Below are positions 31,200 through 44,157 of a stretch of 64,000 nucleotides of DNA, one piece after another; position 1 is the stretch's first letter; every line of letters starts with the position of its first letter. The stretch comes from Leptasterias polaris. Taxonomy: Eukaryota; Echinodermata; Asteroidea; Forcipulatida; Asteriidae. The stretch covers positions 1,550,001 through 1,614,000 of the forward strand of contig JAZGTN010000097.1 in NCBI GenBank assembly GCA_037783415.1. The letters run 5' to 3'. The notes below the pieces were generated by a model. The model did no database searches. It was not told the origin of the DNA and saw only the letters and a program-made list of their open reading frames with translations. The position numbers were made by a program, and so were the translations under genes.

Positions 31200-33600
31200 A
31201 GAGTCCCTAAGCATTCCGCAAACCAGAACCATTTCACCTCGGTGATGGTCGCCAAGACAATAACTGCTAACGTCCCGTGTGCACCGAAGAGCAGAAGAAC
31301 AAAGATGGCTTTAGATTTAGAGATGATAGTCATCTTTTATAAAATACGACAGGTCCGATTCAGCATGGAGACTGTACCGGCTCTTTAGTTTGTTTGGACG
31401 TACTCGTAATGCGGTGGTAGCTCATCAGCTACGAGTAAAGTGAATGATGTGAATACGCTGCAGTTGTGACTATTATAACGTGGATCTGAGTTGGCCACGT
31501 GGTTTAGACTGCTTACAGCGCGATGCATTATATGCAAAAATAACAAACCTGATGGTAATTTTATTATCATAATAAAAAATTAGCGTTTATTTTATTTTAT
31601 TTTTTCATTCTGAGCGATGCCCTATTCCAGTTCTCTCTTACAGCCCGTTTTTGTTTTAATGATGCCTTTATTCTAAACTATTTTTCCTATCCCCGTTTTC
31701 CCGTCTATGTTCGTTTTGTTTGACGTTGCCTTTTAACTTTGATGCTTCCAACTCGTATTTTTAATGAAATAAAACGAAGTGAAATATAGAGAACCCATCA
31801 ATTGAATTACAGGCAAGACCCGTTCTGTGTAGACTAAATAAAAAACGGCAGTATTGGTGACCCATTACATAAATAGCTCTTAAGGGTGTGCTTATGGCAT
31901 CCATTTTATGTGACTCGACTGTGAACATTTCGAGACTGCTATGTTATCATCGTCTTTTCCTGGATCTGTGATCTTATTATGCCATGGACGTGATTTTGTT
32001 ACAACAGCCAAAACTGTACAAAGAAGGACCAACTTGGTTTTCGAGGGTCGTTGAAGCTCTATGGTTAGAGTTCGGTTGTGGCTAGACCTTTTAAATTTAG
32101 CTGTATAGAGTCAATTGAAATATTATTAGTACATCAATCTTGCGTAACAACCCAATATATTTATGCATGGCTATGTATTATTGATACCAAAAATACCGTA
32201 TACTGCAAATTTGAAGAACTTTGTTGAGAAATACCTTTGGTAATTGAACTAATGAAGAATGCTAATGGGAACTTTAGTGATTTTTAACGAGAGTAAAGAA
32301 AGCATTTGTTTTAACTTTTTCTTTCTCACTGGTGGAATGAAAAAAGAACACAACAAAGTAGGCTATGTTTTGTGGTTGTGGTATCGGTTTGTTCTATCTG
32401 CTGTTATATTGTGATTATAGAGCAATGGCCTTGGACTATCTTTATGATTAGTTAGTTTTTTCCCCCAAAAGTTAGACTAAATTTTAACCATCTTTGCATA
32501 TCTTCGATAGTCTATAATAGAGACTATCTATATGTTCACTGGAAAAACCTGGTTGAAAGAGGGCGCCATTAGGCCTTTATAGGTCACGTGCGATGAGTAA
32601 GTTTGATTGAATTGCCTGCTTGTATGAGCTCCTGCTTAAATCAGTCAGACTACATTAAATTAACTTGTATGCCTATTACTTGAAATAAAATTTTACCCAG
32701 GTCAGTGTACTGCAGACCCATTGTATTGATCCAATTCACCTGACGTCATCAACACAATAATCTTGGCTGCATCATTAGTGCGCTGTTTGGGCGACGCGGT
32801 ATTTACACGCCTTCGCCGTATTATTGTTTTGCAGGCAATTTGACACACTCCAAAGTGGTCAATATTTAAATTGTTGGTATAGGTTTTACATCATGATACT
32901 GATCCATTTCACGAAGTGCAGCACATTTATATTTCCAGTCCGCCTGTCCGTATAAAAGATTACATTTGAAAATGTATTTTATCGAAGGCTTGGCAATTCT
33001 GACCAATTAGATTTGTCCGTCCACTTTTGAACTAATTCGCCATATTATTACAATAGGGTGTGTACAAACCGATTGGCAAAATTCCCACGTCTGTGATCGA
33101 AGGTTAAATTCGTGGGTTCAACCACAAGAGGGCGCTAATTCAGGCACTACTGAATTGGCTGTCAGGTAAACAACAAACCAAGATCACAGACTTTCTATGA
33201 ACCAAATCTACCTTTTCTGGGGTTCAAGGGCTGAATAACGGAGGTCACAGCACAGTATTCATACCGACACGTTTCTATACATAAGAAGGAATACATGTAC
33301 ACAAAAAAACAATTTCAGTAAACTCGTGCTAAAACCTACAAAAAGCAACTGTCCGGTCCCGACCACCCCGTCACCTTGTTGGTCAGCGTGTGGACAAGTC
33401 TTTAAATGTATCGCGGTGGGTAGCGACGGCTCTCGCTACTATCTCCCGATAATGCAGCATGCTCTGCGCGAGACCATGGTCCCCACTTAACGACTTGATT
33501 GTTGATCATAAGTTGTCTACATAAATAAATATCAAATAATAAACCACAAGAGAAACTGACTGGGTAAATATCAATAAATAAACTTCAAAACCTATCTCAA
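31200..33600. other. Unique spacer between the two NAA80-like copies
   Basis: No supported gene or clear repeat structure. ORFs are short and lack motifs. The copies resume homology near 33630. Confidence 0.4.
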
Positions 33601-34293
33601 AAAGTGTTTCTCCTAGTTCAAGCGCATTGAGCATCTTATTAGCTGATACGTAAAGACTCAAATAGTAATGCAAAAACTATAGGCAAGTGTAAATCATGGT
33701 TAAACAACATTCAAAAAGCACAAACATTACTTCATTTATAATTTTTTTATGTAAACCATATAATAATTTAGGCAAAACATGTCAAAAATGCACTTAACGA
33801 CAAACGGAGCCACATAAAACTGAAGTTGATTAAAAATAATATTATACAAAAACATAATTATGACAACAAGATAACAAAAAAAATATATACAAAAACACAA
33901 CAACAAACAGCAACAAAACGACAACAACAGCAACAACAACATTACTAATGTAACTTTAGTTATAGCAACCAGTATTAGTGATTAAATTTTCGGATGATGG
34001 TGTCAAAATTTAATTCGAACTGGCAGCTCAAATTTACCAATTCCAAAGCAGAGGGCGCTTTTATAGTGCAGTCTGGCGGCGGGTTACTTTTCGATTATCG
34101 TATGCTACGTACAAGTGCACGATAGGGACCAAGACTAGCAATCCATTGGTGCAATGTGTAAATTGCATCAACTTGAGGCGATGACCGGTCCCAGCACTCA
34201 GTATTGGTGAACCACGACAGCGATATTGTGCAAACTAACGTTTTCCATCGCTCACCAACCAAAAAGCAGCGAGCCGAAGTCGATTTAAAAACG

Positions 34294-37221
34294 ATGGCAT
34301 TTTCTCTGGAACCTGTTCATGCCAATCTAGACTTGGTCGAAGACACCATAAGCCTTCTAAAAGAGGAATGGCCGAATTGTCTAGCGGAGAGGTATGACAC
34401 CATTGTCCTATAGGGCATTGACTAAAGAGCCTACATTGAATTAACTACGGGGGTAGGCCTCCATGACAAAAATTGATTGTTATTAATATTTGTTATGATA
34501 TAGGGTGTATTCCTTTACGTCCTCATGACATTTAGCCTAATGGAACCGTTATTACTAGTGTTATATTTGTGAAGACAGTCCAACTGTGTCCTGGTCATTA
34601 GACGACGGACAGGTAAATTTAAAACAAATTGATTTGTCTGTATCAGTCAAATTTTCACATCATAAGTTCTTAAATTGTCAATAAAGACAACTTTTCACAA
34701 GTTATTTTAAAAAAAACACCCAAATTAACAAAGAAAAAAACACACCCAAAACCTGGCTTTTTTGCCATTCCATTCAACATCAAAACCTTGGAGGTGTTTT
34801 TTGTAATAATCATCTGATTTTACCACTCAAGCACAACTTTGTTAACGCTCTTGATAAGACAGCTTCATTGTTCCCATGTCCATTCTCCGTGTTTTTGTTG
34901 CGGGGTACTGTTGTTTCCTTTCTGCCTTGGAGGGGTTTTATTATAAGCATTTGTTCCCATTCTAGAGTAGGCCTACCCCGGAAGTTGGGCCAGCTAGTGG
35001 CCAGTGTATTAATTTTAGTTTACTGCACTTGTCGAATGATCAGTAAATGACAATTCTCTTTACTTTGTTTCATCGTGATTTTGTTCTCAAAGTACAAAAC
35101 CGAGGAGGCTATCTCGGTTTGTCAAACCACCTGGATTTATTTTGTCAACGGTATAGACGTTACTGACTCCTCACGGTGACCCCAAAAAATAAAATAAAAT
35201 ATAACAGACGACTAACAATTAAGAGCTGGAGGTGGAGTACTTAGTTGGTAAACCACGAACTATCGTATACGTGGTCTGAAATGAACTTTGAGCCTCGAGC
35301 TCTCGAATATTATAAACAGTATCGTATTCAGATGGGATGTGTGTATTAAAACGACAAGTCCCTCCCGCAGTCAAATTTTGCTGGTTGATGTCACGAATAA
35401 CTGAAAGGTGAATTAACAATTCCGGTAGGCATAATATGTACTGCAAAAACTATGGTCCCTCAGATGTAGGCTTATAGTGTGTCTGACAACAGATGCTGAC
35501 GGTAGGACTACCTTCCTTGACAAACCCGGTACCTCCGTCGGGTAATTCAGTAATTGCAATCACTTTCTCAAAGTTGTAATATTATCCCCCAGTTTTCGAG
35601 TCGGACTTCCACTAATTTCTTTTATTGTCTCTTTATTTGTTATAGATTGCATTTGATCGAAACGCCGCAGTGCACAGGTCTGCCGTGTTCGTTAATAATG
35701 ATTGAGGCGCTAGGGGGCGCTACAACGAAAAAGGAAGTGGTCGGTCACTTAAGATTTTGCGGGGTTGTCGGAGACGAAAACCGAGTGTATATTGAATCAG
35801 GTATAATTAACAACACCAAATTATCAGAATAGATTTAGAGCACACTTTGAGAGTTATGTATTTTTCTCACAAGGTATTTCATGCTGGGAATGTGTTGATG
35901 TATAACACATGGATTTGATGCATTACTTTTTAATTTCTGAAAGCATAACAGACCTAAAGCTTTTAAATAGTCATTCAGTTTAAAAAAACCTAAAATCGGG
36001 GGACATTACTTTGGCATTTTCACAAAATATAATAGAACTTTTGATAGAGTTGCGAACACTGTTGTTGACCCAGTTACTGTTTTGTATGCATGTGAATGTC
36101 ATAGATGCGACATATGTAGAAATCTACCTTCATAGTCGTATTTTACTAATGTGTGAGCAACGGCCATTGTGACAATAAAATGTAGTGGCCTGTGGGAATG
36201 ACTTATTTTACGGTGGATTTTAAAAATAATTTGGAAAAGGCCTATTTAATCGTTTCAATGTTTGTTACTTGAACTCTGCCTTCGTTCTCGTTTAATTAAT
36301 TTCGTTTCTCTGTCGTTAAAGCTTTATGCATTACTCATTGTGGAAGACGAAAACACAAATAACAAACAAATAACCCAACAATTCCCAAAATTTTAAGAAA
36401 CAGGCTAAGCAAATGAAGAAATCCCCGGAAGACAATTACATTAATGGTGTAATAATTATTAACAGATATAAATAATAGTTCGGTTGAATGAAGTTACAGA
36501 TATTACACAGGATTGGTTAGGACACCAAGCATCATTGTTTAATTTTAGTCTGGAAGCTTACTGAGCTTTCTAGAACAGTTTTTTTCTGTGAAATTAATGT
36601 TTCCCTCTGAAAACTTCACGAAAACTGCATCTGGACCCCCCCCCCCCCAAAATAAAAAAATAAAATAAAAAATAAAAAATACGAAAGAAACAAACGCAAA
36701 GCTGATTGATGTTGTTTCAACCAAAATTAAGGACAATGTGTTTATATGCTGAAAAATGCACGTGGTTTGTTACTATTCTCCTGACTCACAAAACGGATTA
36801 AGCCCAAATTTTCACAGGCTTGTTATTTCATGTGATCACACAAACCAGGAACACTGTCTACGGCTATTTTGCCAGCTCTATACCAGTCCTGTATAATACC
36901 TTTAGTCTATTCAAAGCTTTCCAATTTTATATCCATTTAGTTGTGGTCAAGAAAAGCAGAAGGAATGGGGGACTAGGAACAAAAATGCATGATTTGATGG
37001 AAGACTACGCCAGGAAGTGTCTCAAAGTGCGGTACATCAATCTTTGTTGTGAGCATCAGGAGAGTGCAGACTTTTACAAGCACCGGAAGTACTCCTCTCA
37101 GCCAACATTTGTATACTCTTTAGCTGCTTCAAATGTAACTATAATTAGTCGTTCTCTAAACCTAAAGTACTTAATTGGTAAATTATCAAAGAATTGTTTC
37201 CATCAGTATCAATTTTTTTAA
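34294..37221 (+). CDS. NAA80-like N-acetyltransferase, copy B (3 exons)
   Basis: Exons 34294-34391, 35646-35800 and 36941-37221 join in the same phases as copy A (98 and 155 nt in exons 1 and 2 of both) and give 177 aa. The GNAT motif A R-N-G-G-L-G and the ESADFYKH block are intact. Differences from copy A are mostly substitutions: MAFS for MALS, HLRFCGVVGDE for HMRFCGVVRDE, HRKYS for HHLKYS. The C terminus ends 17 codons earlier, at HQYQFF. An open frame with conserved splice sites in both copies argues that both are, or recently were, genes. Expected role as for copy A: cytosolic protein N-terminal acetylation, with actin as the presumed target. Introns are 1254 and 1140 bp. Confidence 0.8.
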
Positions 37222-37779
37222 GGTTAAAGCTCTGATCTTTCAGAGAAATATTTTGATTAACAATGTTCTATGATGTTTGCCATTATAAAGATGCTTGGTC
37301 CGATTTATGGCCGATTTGACCAGAAAATTTAGATGTGAATTATCTATTATTGTATCAAGAAAGTTTTGAGTTTTCATAGCTTGTGCATTTTTGGGGGGGC
37401 ATTTTACACGTGTTTTGTAGTTTTTTTTTTAAAACAGCATCGTATTTATGTCAAAATTCGTTCAGAAAAACGTTAACCTCGGCTGACACAGCATTATATC
37501 GAAATTCGATCAGCATCACTATAGTGTATGTCATTATTCGTACAGAGAATAATGTCTTTCAAAAAAATTTCTTTCGGCAAAAATCGGGCCATGCGACATT
37601 TAACATTTAAAAAGTCTCCCGAGTTCCGAAATCTATACACCGCGGCAGTAGAATAAATAAGCTGTTTACTGTATTTCATTGAATTTGAAAGCTATGATGT
37701 TCATATTAGGGCATATGATAGTTCAAGAGTGGGGCAACATTTGAAAAGTAAACACCAAAATCGTATGACTTTTACTTCT

Positions 37780-38480
37780 TGTCGTACCGGAAGGTCAAAG
37801 TTTGCCTTTGTGTTTTTCTAAAAAACAACAACGTTTTTGGGGGTTATCTACAGCACATCTAAATCATAACTTCTGAACCATAGGATTACATTGGATTTTT
37901 ACAATCTATACATAATTGGAAAAGTATGTCACAACTAAAGAAACGATACACCAAATTTCACCCCATTTGACCTTGACTTCCAGTTCAAACAGGAAGTTGA
38001 AATTTAATATTTGAAAATATCATAACTCCTGAACCACACATTGGTTGTTTATTATATATACGTCATCAGATAAGGCTTTTAAAACTTAACCAACGCTATA
38101 AAGTGTGACCTCATTTGACATTGCCTTCCGGTTCAAACCGGAAGTTGAAACTTTGTATTTGAAAAAATCATAACTTCTGAACCACACCGTAATTGGATTT
38201 TTACAGTCTATATGCATAATTTGAAAAGTATGTCACAACTTAAGAAATTGTACACAGAATGCGACCCCATTGACCTTGTCTTCCGGTTCAAACTGGAATT
38301 TAATATTTGAAAAACTCTAACTCCTGAGCCACACTTGAAATTTGTACAATCTCTGCGTCAATAGAAAGGGCTTCAAAATCTCAACAAGCGCTACGCAAAA
38401 TGACCTTGACTTCCGGTTCATACTGGAACTTGATGTTTAATTTTTGAAAAACTCATGACTCCTGAACCAGTCATTGGATT
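37780..38480. repeat. Diverged about 150-bp satellite with palindromic cores
   Basis: Four or five copies of a unit containing GACCTTGACTTCCGGTTCA, GGAAGTTGAAATTT, ATCATAACTCCTGAACCA and GTATGTCACAACT (near 37790, 37970, 38120, 38270 and 38405). One copy has CTTCCGGTTCAAACCGGAAG (about 38126-38145), a perfect palindrome around a short centre. Absent from copy A. Confidence 0.6.
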
Positions 38481-38616
38481 GATAAGGTATGTCGTCACCA
38501 ATTCACTCACCACGAACAACTTTTTTGAAATTACAAACATTTAATCTCTAGTTATATTTATTATTATTATTATTATTATTTTTATTTATTAAGGTTTTGT
38601 ATTGGTTTTCTGACAG

Positions 38617-38766
38617 ATTTTGCGTACATACCATGGAATCAAATGGAAAGGCTTGGTTATTCCTAAAGAGTTGGAACACTTTTACGAGGGCGAGGAGGTG
38701 TTCGATACGACCACATCCAGTATTCAACACTTTGTGGTGGACTTGGATAAATCGTGCATAGAATAG
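38617..38766 (+). CDS. Possible terminal exon, conserved in both copies (B)
   Basis: Counterpart of 15846-15998. The same acceptor (TTTTCTGACAG) is followed by 49 codons beginning ILRTYHGIKWKGLVIPKELE and ending VVDLDKSCIE-stop. The frame is preserved against copy A despite about a dozen substitutions. Family not recognised, and the parent transcript is uncertain. Confidence 0.3.
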   Translation: MLRTYHGIKWKGLVIPKELEHFYEGEEVFDTTTSSIQHFVVDLDKSCIE

Positions 38767-38815
38767 TAGTATCATTGCTATGCTACATTACAGTACATGT
38801 ACTCTCATCGATTAG

Positions 38816-38985
38816 ACCTTATGCAAATGACGTCAATTGAGTAGGGCGCCCTCTGCTAGAGGTAAAACAAGTAGCTCATTGTGCCTGATGTGCGCCGTGC
38901 GTATGTGATGGCCACGCGTTTTCATTGTTTCAGAACTGTTTTACCTCTAAGACGGCGGCTCCATGACGTCAGTGCATCGGTCATA
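38816..38985 (-). mobile_element. MITE with TGACGTCA-bearing ends, copy B-side
   Basis: Paralogue of 16035-16215, in the same position relative to the conserved exon-like segment. Confidence 0.6.
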
Positions 38986-39076
38986 TGAAATTAAAGGAGG
39001 CTTTTGACTGGCCATTAGTCTATGGTCAAGGTGCAACATAAGATGGGCTTATTAATAACAACAGTGCCATGGGTTT

Positions 39077-39903
39077 TGTTGTGAGACTCATACCATGTCA
39101 ATCATTCTCTGTGTATAAGTCCGTTGACCTAGTGGGCGGCGCTAATCCGTTATGAATGATCTAGATTATTGTTTGAGAAGGTTCTGGGTAGTTGTAGTAC
39201 TTTCTATAAATTATTACAAGTTCTTTATAATTATACATGCTGGGAGAGATTTTCGACGGGACACAAATACTCAAGACTGGTGGAAGCTACGACTTCTGTG
39301 TTTTGATACGACCCGTTGAAGGAGCATTTTGAAAGTTCGTGCTAACCGATAGTGCGGTGAAGAGCTGAATTTAAATCCGGAAAGGAAATTTTCGAACTAA
39401 ATCTACAATTCAGTATGTTGGGGTCTTCTTTCCCATATTGTGTGGCGAGTGTCAGATTGTGTACCCGTTGTTGCTTCGTCCTCTTCTGGACATTTGTCGG
39501 AGTGAGTTCACCCCGTGATAGCTCTTAGTCACCTCGGCAAAGAACTGTTTTCGCCCCTGGAGTTGATCGTTTTAGTGCCAGTATTTGATCCTCGCCGTAT
39601 CTTCTGTTGCTGCAGTCCTCACCTGTATCTCATCCCGGTTGACTCATTCGCCCGTAAGATAATACTATTTGGTATAAGAACTGTTCTAAATGTACACTTT
39701 TTAAACTTATTGTACGTCATTGTACGTTTGTTAAAACCCAATCGGTATTTGAAGTGGTTGATAGTTTCATCATTAAATCACTTTGATTCTGTGTTCTTTA
39801 AATCAGTGTCACCTTGTTTGATTTCTTTGTTGCATCTGAGAAAATTTAGGCTTTTTGAGTGATTTGTATTTACGGATAGTTTGGAGATTTTTGGATCGTA
39901 ACA
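39077..39903. mobile_element. Solo-LTR-like insertion, TSD GTTT
   Basis: 827 bp starting TGTTGTGAGACTC and ending GGATCGTAACA, flanked by GTTT at 39073-39076 and 39904-39907. Copy A near 16295-16300 reads straight through with a single GTTT. TG...CA ends and a 4-bp duplication fit a solo LTR. No internal coding region. Confidence 0.8.
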
Positions 39904-40864
39904 GTTTGACTATAACATGATTTACTACACAACAGTATCTTTAACTGCTTAATTGAATGACGTGACTTGGATGAAAACTGACTTCTTACTGGATGCAGTT
40001 CAGCGGTGACTCTTAATTTCAACAATCATTTATTTATTCTGCTCTACGAATTAGGTTAGCATTTTATGCGAGATTCCCGAGTCGAGAGCGAGAGCTGAAA
40101 TAAATGCCCTTCCCCTGGCGACACGATGGGACTTTGACCGCGCAGTGCTGCGGATTCTTGTTATTTCTGGGAGTAGTTGCTATGAGACATAGAGTAATCG
40201 TAGGATACCGGATCGAAACAAGATATACGGACATTGAAACAACTGCCATGCAACAAGAATTTAATTTAGACATCACCAGCAAGGGATGAAAAGAAACAGG
40301 GAGGGCGGGCATTGGTTGTGATAGGGAGGGGAGGAAACACTGGACTGAAATTCAGAGATGCAGTCGTAATGTTCATTTTGAAAAGTTCGTGGATGTTAAG
40401 GAATGTATGCGTTTTGTCTTTATTTATTTTATTACTTGTTTTAATTCTTTGGACAATACAATATAACGAGCAGAGGCTGTTCAGGGAAAGGCAAAAGTTA
40501 ATAAAAAAAACTGTCATCAAAAAGATGTGCCCTCCAAGACCTTGCTCATTTAAAAGAATGATTTTTAAAATATATATAATACACAGAAATCTAAATGTCT
40601 AGATGCTAGAGATTGGAGGGACAGTGGGTAAAGAAGAGGAATAGAAACAAGACGTATGGAAGTGATTCCCCGCCCCCCCCCCCCCCCAACAAAAAAGAGA
40701 TGGGAGAGTCCCTCAATTTACCATTAAAAGTAACGAACAATGTCTGTCTTTACCGCTCCTGATGAACGATTTCAGAAAGCACATTGCGGAGAAATTTATG
40801 TTTGCAACATCACTAAATTCTTTAGTAAATGGGGCGCTCGCTCTGTCTGCAGTGTGCCACGATT

Positions 40865-41690
40865 AATGTCTTTTAATTAATTAGAAACATAACTTTTGAA
40901 AATTAATTAGGTTTTATATAATTATTGCTTTTGCTACTTTCTTTTTCTCTGGTAAGAATCAAGAGATCATTAAATGAGTATCCCCCGAGTTAAAACAAAA
41001 CTTTAAAAAACCCACATAAATACAATACTCTTATACAAAGTCATGGTTTCTTCACAACTTTAGCATTATAGTTACACAGTCACATGTAACCAAGAAGGCA
41101 GGAAACCAACAACATTTTCTGCTGATTCTTTCTTTCAATTGTGGTAAACAAAATTGATTAGGACTCAAAGTAATTATACATTAAAGTTTATAATTATTTT
41201 AGTTTCCAAATTCAATTCTAATTTCAATTGTAAGTAATCTCGTTCGTTTTATGGTGAATTAAGGGTATCAAACAAGGCTGCAGAAAGGGGCCTTGGGTGT
41301 TTGGTAATATCACAATCCAATCGAAATAAAACGAGTCATAATCTCAGTATCGTAACAAGCTAGTTTCACTCACTTTATTAATTTTCTTGTCATTAATTCT
41401 GGATCAAAATGGACATGAATAAACCGTGAATGAAGAAACAAGATGTGTGCGCGTGCGTGTGGGCCCTTTATGGGGTCTTTTACATGGAACAATGGATCCC
41501 ACAAAGTATCTTTTTGTTCAAGTTGGACTCCACATCAGGACCCCACAAACCCAATCTGTAAGGTTGTTTGCGTGTTTTTGTTGTGTCTTTTTTTTGGGGG
41601 GGGGGGGGAGGGGGCTACTCCAGACCGTAGATGGTTGTATGTAATGAATGATGACAGGCCACTGCAGAGAATGAGGTTAAGCAATGGGGG
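40865..41690. repeat. Dispersed repeat R, copy 3
   Basis: Matches 10141-10840, with two extra segments: about 40975-41150 and a segment at about 41455-41585 that includes a G tract at about 41597-41608. Confidence 0.65.
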
Positions 41691-41699
41691 AAGAAACAT

Positions 41700-42430
41700 A
41701 CAGTTTTCATCAATTAAAGGTATTATGCAGGATTGGTAAATAGATAAAAAACATCATTGTTTAATTTTAGTCTGAAAGCTTATTGACTATGAAGTTCATA
41801 CTAGAACCAATTCTGTCTGTAAAATTTTCCCCTCATATCGATGAATATTGAAAACTGTTTCAACCGAAATTAAGGACAATGTATTAACATGACTTTCATA
41901 CCGTCTGCAGCGATTTCAGGGCGGCTGACGAAACGGCGTTACAAAAGGATGTCAAAATAAGGTGTTATGTCACACAAATGGCGCACTTTCAGTGCAGAGG
42001 CCATGCCATGCCAGCATGTAATGCCGTCTATCATACGAGAAGTACAAACTGCGAACTCATTGTAAAAAGGGCCCCATCATTTGTGAGTGACAGTCAGATT
42101 GATATTCTAGCCTCGTATAATGCCCTGAACGATGGGACAGACGAGGTGGCTTCTTCATGCCATGTTCCATGCCAAGTTCCTTTCATGAAATTTGTAATGA
42201 GTATGATAATTACGTTCATTTGGTTGGTTTCAGTTTAATGTGCGCTGCCACATCCTATACATTACATGACTATTTTGTCGCTCCTCACTCAAAATAACGA
42301 GTATTTGATGACAGATGGTAATTCCGCTCATTGTGTTTTTTAACCAAGCCTGTGATCAAGATTTATCATTTTAATTATCCAGTAATAAAAACGTATATTT
42401 TGAAAGAACATTGACAAATACATTCAAACT
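41700..42430. other. No gene seen
   Basis: Short similarity to 36485-36580 at the left side (ATCATTGTTTAATTTTAGTCT). The 86-aa ORF at 41978 has no recognisable domain. Confidence 0.35.
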
Positions 42431-42688
42431 AAAGCGCTGATTCGCCAAAGACTGGTCACGTGTGGGAGTGTATTAACATGCGATACCATAATATAGGTTT
42501 TCCCGGCCAATTTCAACAAAAATCCTTTCATTTCAACACTGTGCTCATTCAATTTCGTTTGAAAATGAATGCTCTGTTGTTTGAGACAGCATTCAACAGT
42601 CAAAATCAGCAATTCAATTTCACCAGTTTAGCATTCCACTGGCTTGGCAAATAAGATCATTCAGTTTCATATGGGCGCAAGACTCAGT

Positions 42689-42745
42689 CTTTTACGAAAT
42701 TGAATGATTCGATTTCGTAAAAGCCAGCTTGCCAGACAAGCTGGT
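42689..42745. repeat. Two adjacent hairpins in a GAAATTGAAT-rich segment
   Basis: CTTTTACGAAAT (42689-42700) pairs perfectly with ATTTCGTAAAAG (42712-42723). Immediately after, CCAGCTTG pairs with CAAGCTGG. Surrounding 42500-43000 repeats forms of GAAATTGAATG on both strands. Confidence 0.6.
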
Positions 42746-43307
42746 CAACCAATCAATTTCATCAAGTGTAAATAGGTAGTAGGCTACAAGTTCAACTTAA
42801 GAATGGTCAAAGCTTAGTCTTGAAATACGGAATGACTGAAAGGAATCTGAATGCAAAAAACGAAATCATGTGCGTGCACGAACAAGAAATTGAATGTATT
42901 TTTAGCTAAAAAGAAATCCTGGTTTGAGTGGATTGAGGGGTAAATACGTGAATTCGGACTCGTGTTAATGAAATTGAGTGAACTTTTGCTGAAATTGGCT
43001 GGGAAAAACCTTTAGTAAAGACCGGCTCCGTGAACTAGAGCGAATTGGGGGCCATGAGCATCTGTGTAAAAATGTATTACATGCGTCTACAATCAAATCG
43101 ACTATGTGCATACTTTTGCTTCACTTTGGCAATGGGCTTTTGGTACACTCTGCATGGATAGGCCTACCTCTGAACGCACAGACAAAATAACAATTTCAGG
43201 AAGCTGGTGTGAACCGTAAAAACCCCCAGCATAATGCAAAGCAAACAGACGTACACCAACGACCAAAGTATATCCATGTTAGAGGTATACGTTAAATTGT
43301 ATCGGGA

Positions 43308-43626
43308 GTTTTGGGCAATAAAAAGCGTTCGTTATTTAAATGTGGTTGGAAAGATGTTTTAAAAGTGTTTTAAAAGTAGAATTTAAAAACTCACACAAAA
43401 ATATCCCTCGAAATTGTGTGGTTTTCCTTTTTAGTGCGTAAACTAACAAGGTCCGCCATTTTGTGGAGTCAAAAATTTGGTTCTACAAAATGGCGGACCT
43501 TGTTAGTTCACGAAGTAAAAGGCCGGAAAACCATAATTTCGAGGGATATTTGTGTGAACCATTATTACTACTTTCGAAAAAACCCAACAAAACAACCATA
43601 ACAAACGCTTTTTATAGCCCAAAATG
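43308..43626. mobile_element. Foldback element with arms of about 145 bp
   Basis: Ends TTTTGGGCAATAAAAAGCGTT and the inverse at 43600-43626. Inner arms include AATATCCCTCGAAATT / AATTTCGAGGGATATT and AACAAGGTCCGCCATTTTGT / ACAAAATGGCGGACCTTGTT, separated by a loop of about 15 bases. No coding capacity. Confidence 0.8.
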
Positions 43627-43654
43627 CTCAATCCAAGGCAACGCGCGTGTCTAT

Positions 43655-43860
43655 TTAAGGTATGGATTTTATGCACGTGACGTCACTGGGGTAGAGCGCC
43701 ATCACACAGAGGTTGTGGCAAGATGTATAAGAAGAAACGTGTAGGTTTACTGAGACTGTTCGTTGAAGGCGCGCGCATGCAGTTTTGTGTTTCCATTGGT
43801 TCATCGTCGTTTTACAACCAAAATGGCGGCAGAATGATGTCTATAAATATAGTATAACGT
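43655..43860. mobile_element. Diverged TGACGTCA-type MITE
   Basis: Starts TTATGCACGTGACGTCAC. The right half (GTTTCCATTGGTTCATC, CCAAAATGGCGG) corresponds to the inverse of the left half of the copy at 45771. Confidence 0.45.
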
Positions 43861-43938
43861 CAATTAAAAAACCTTGTGGTCTAGTTCTTAAAAATGTTCA
43901 TTAATATTTTAATGACGGTTAATTAGAGAGATAAGATG

Positions 43939-44157
43939 CACTCTAAAACCTTGCGGGCAAGAATGAACACGGATCCGGGTTCCGATTGGGTCTGACCCAT
44001 CTCTGGGTATGACCCGGACTCTGGGTAAAATGCGCGGAATCCAAGTAAAACTCCCACTTTTTAGCCACTTTCCGGACCAGCCTGACCCTGGAATGAGCCA
44101 GGCCCTCACGGACCAAGAATACAGTCCAATTTGGACCCGGGACTTTTCAGAGTGTAT
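43939..44157. mobile_element. CCCGGGTC-type short interspersed element
   Basis: Left end CACTCTAAAACCTTGCGGG, right end inverse CACTCTGAAAAGTCCCGGG, with several GGGTC/GACCC words between. Same family as 51379-51793. Confidence 0.5.
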
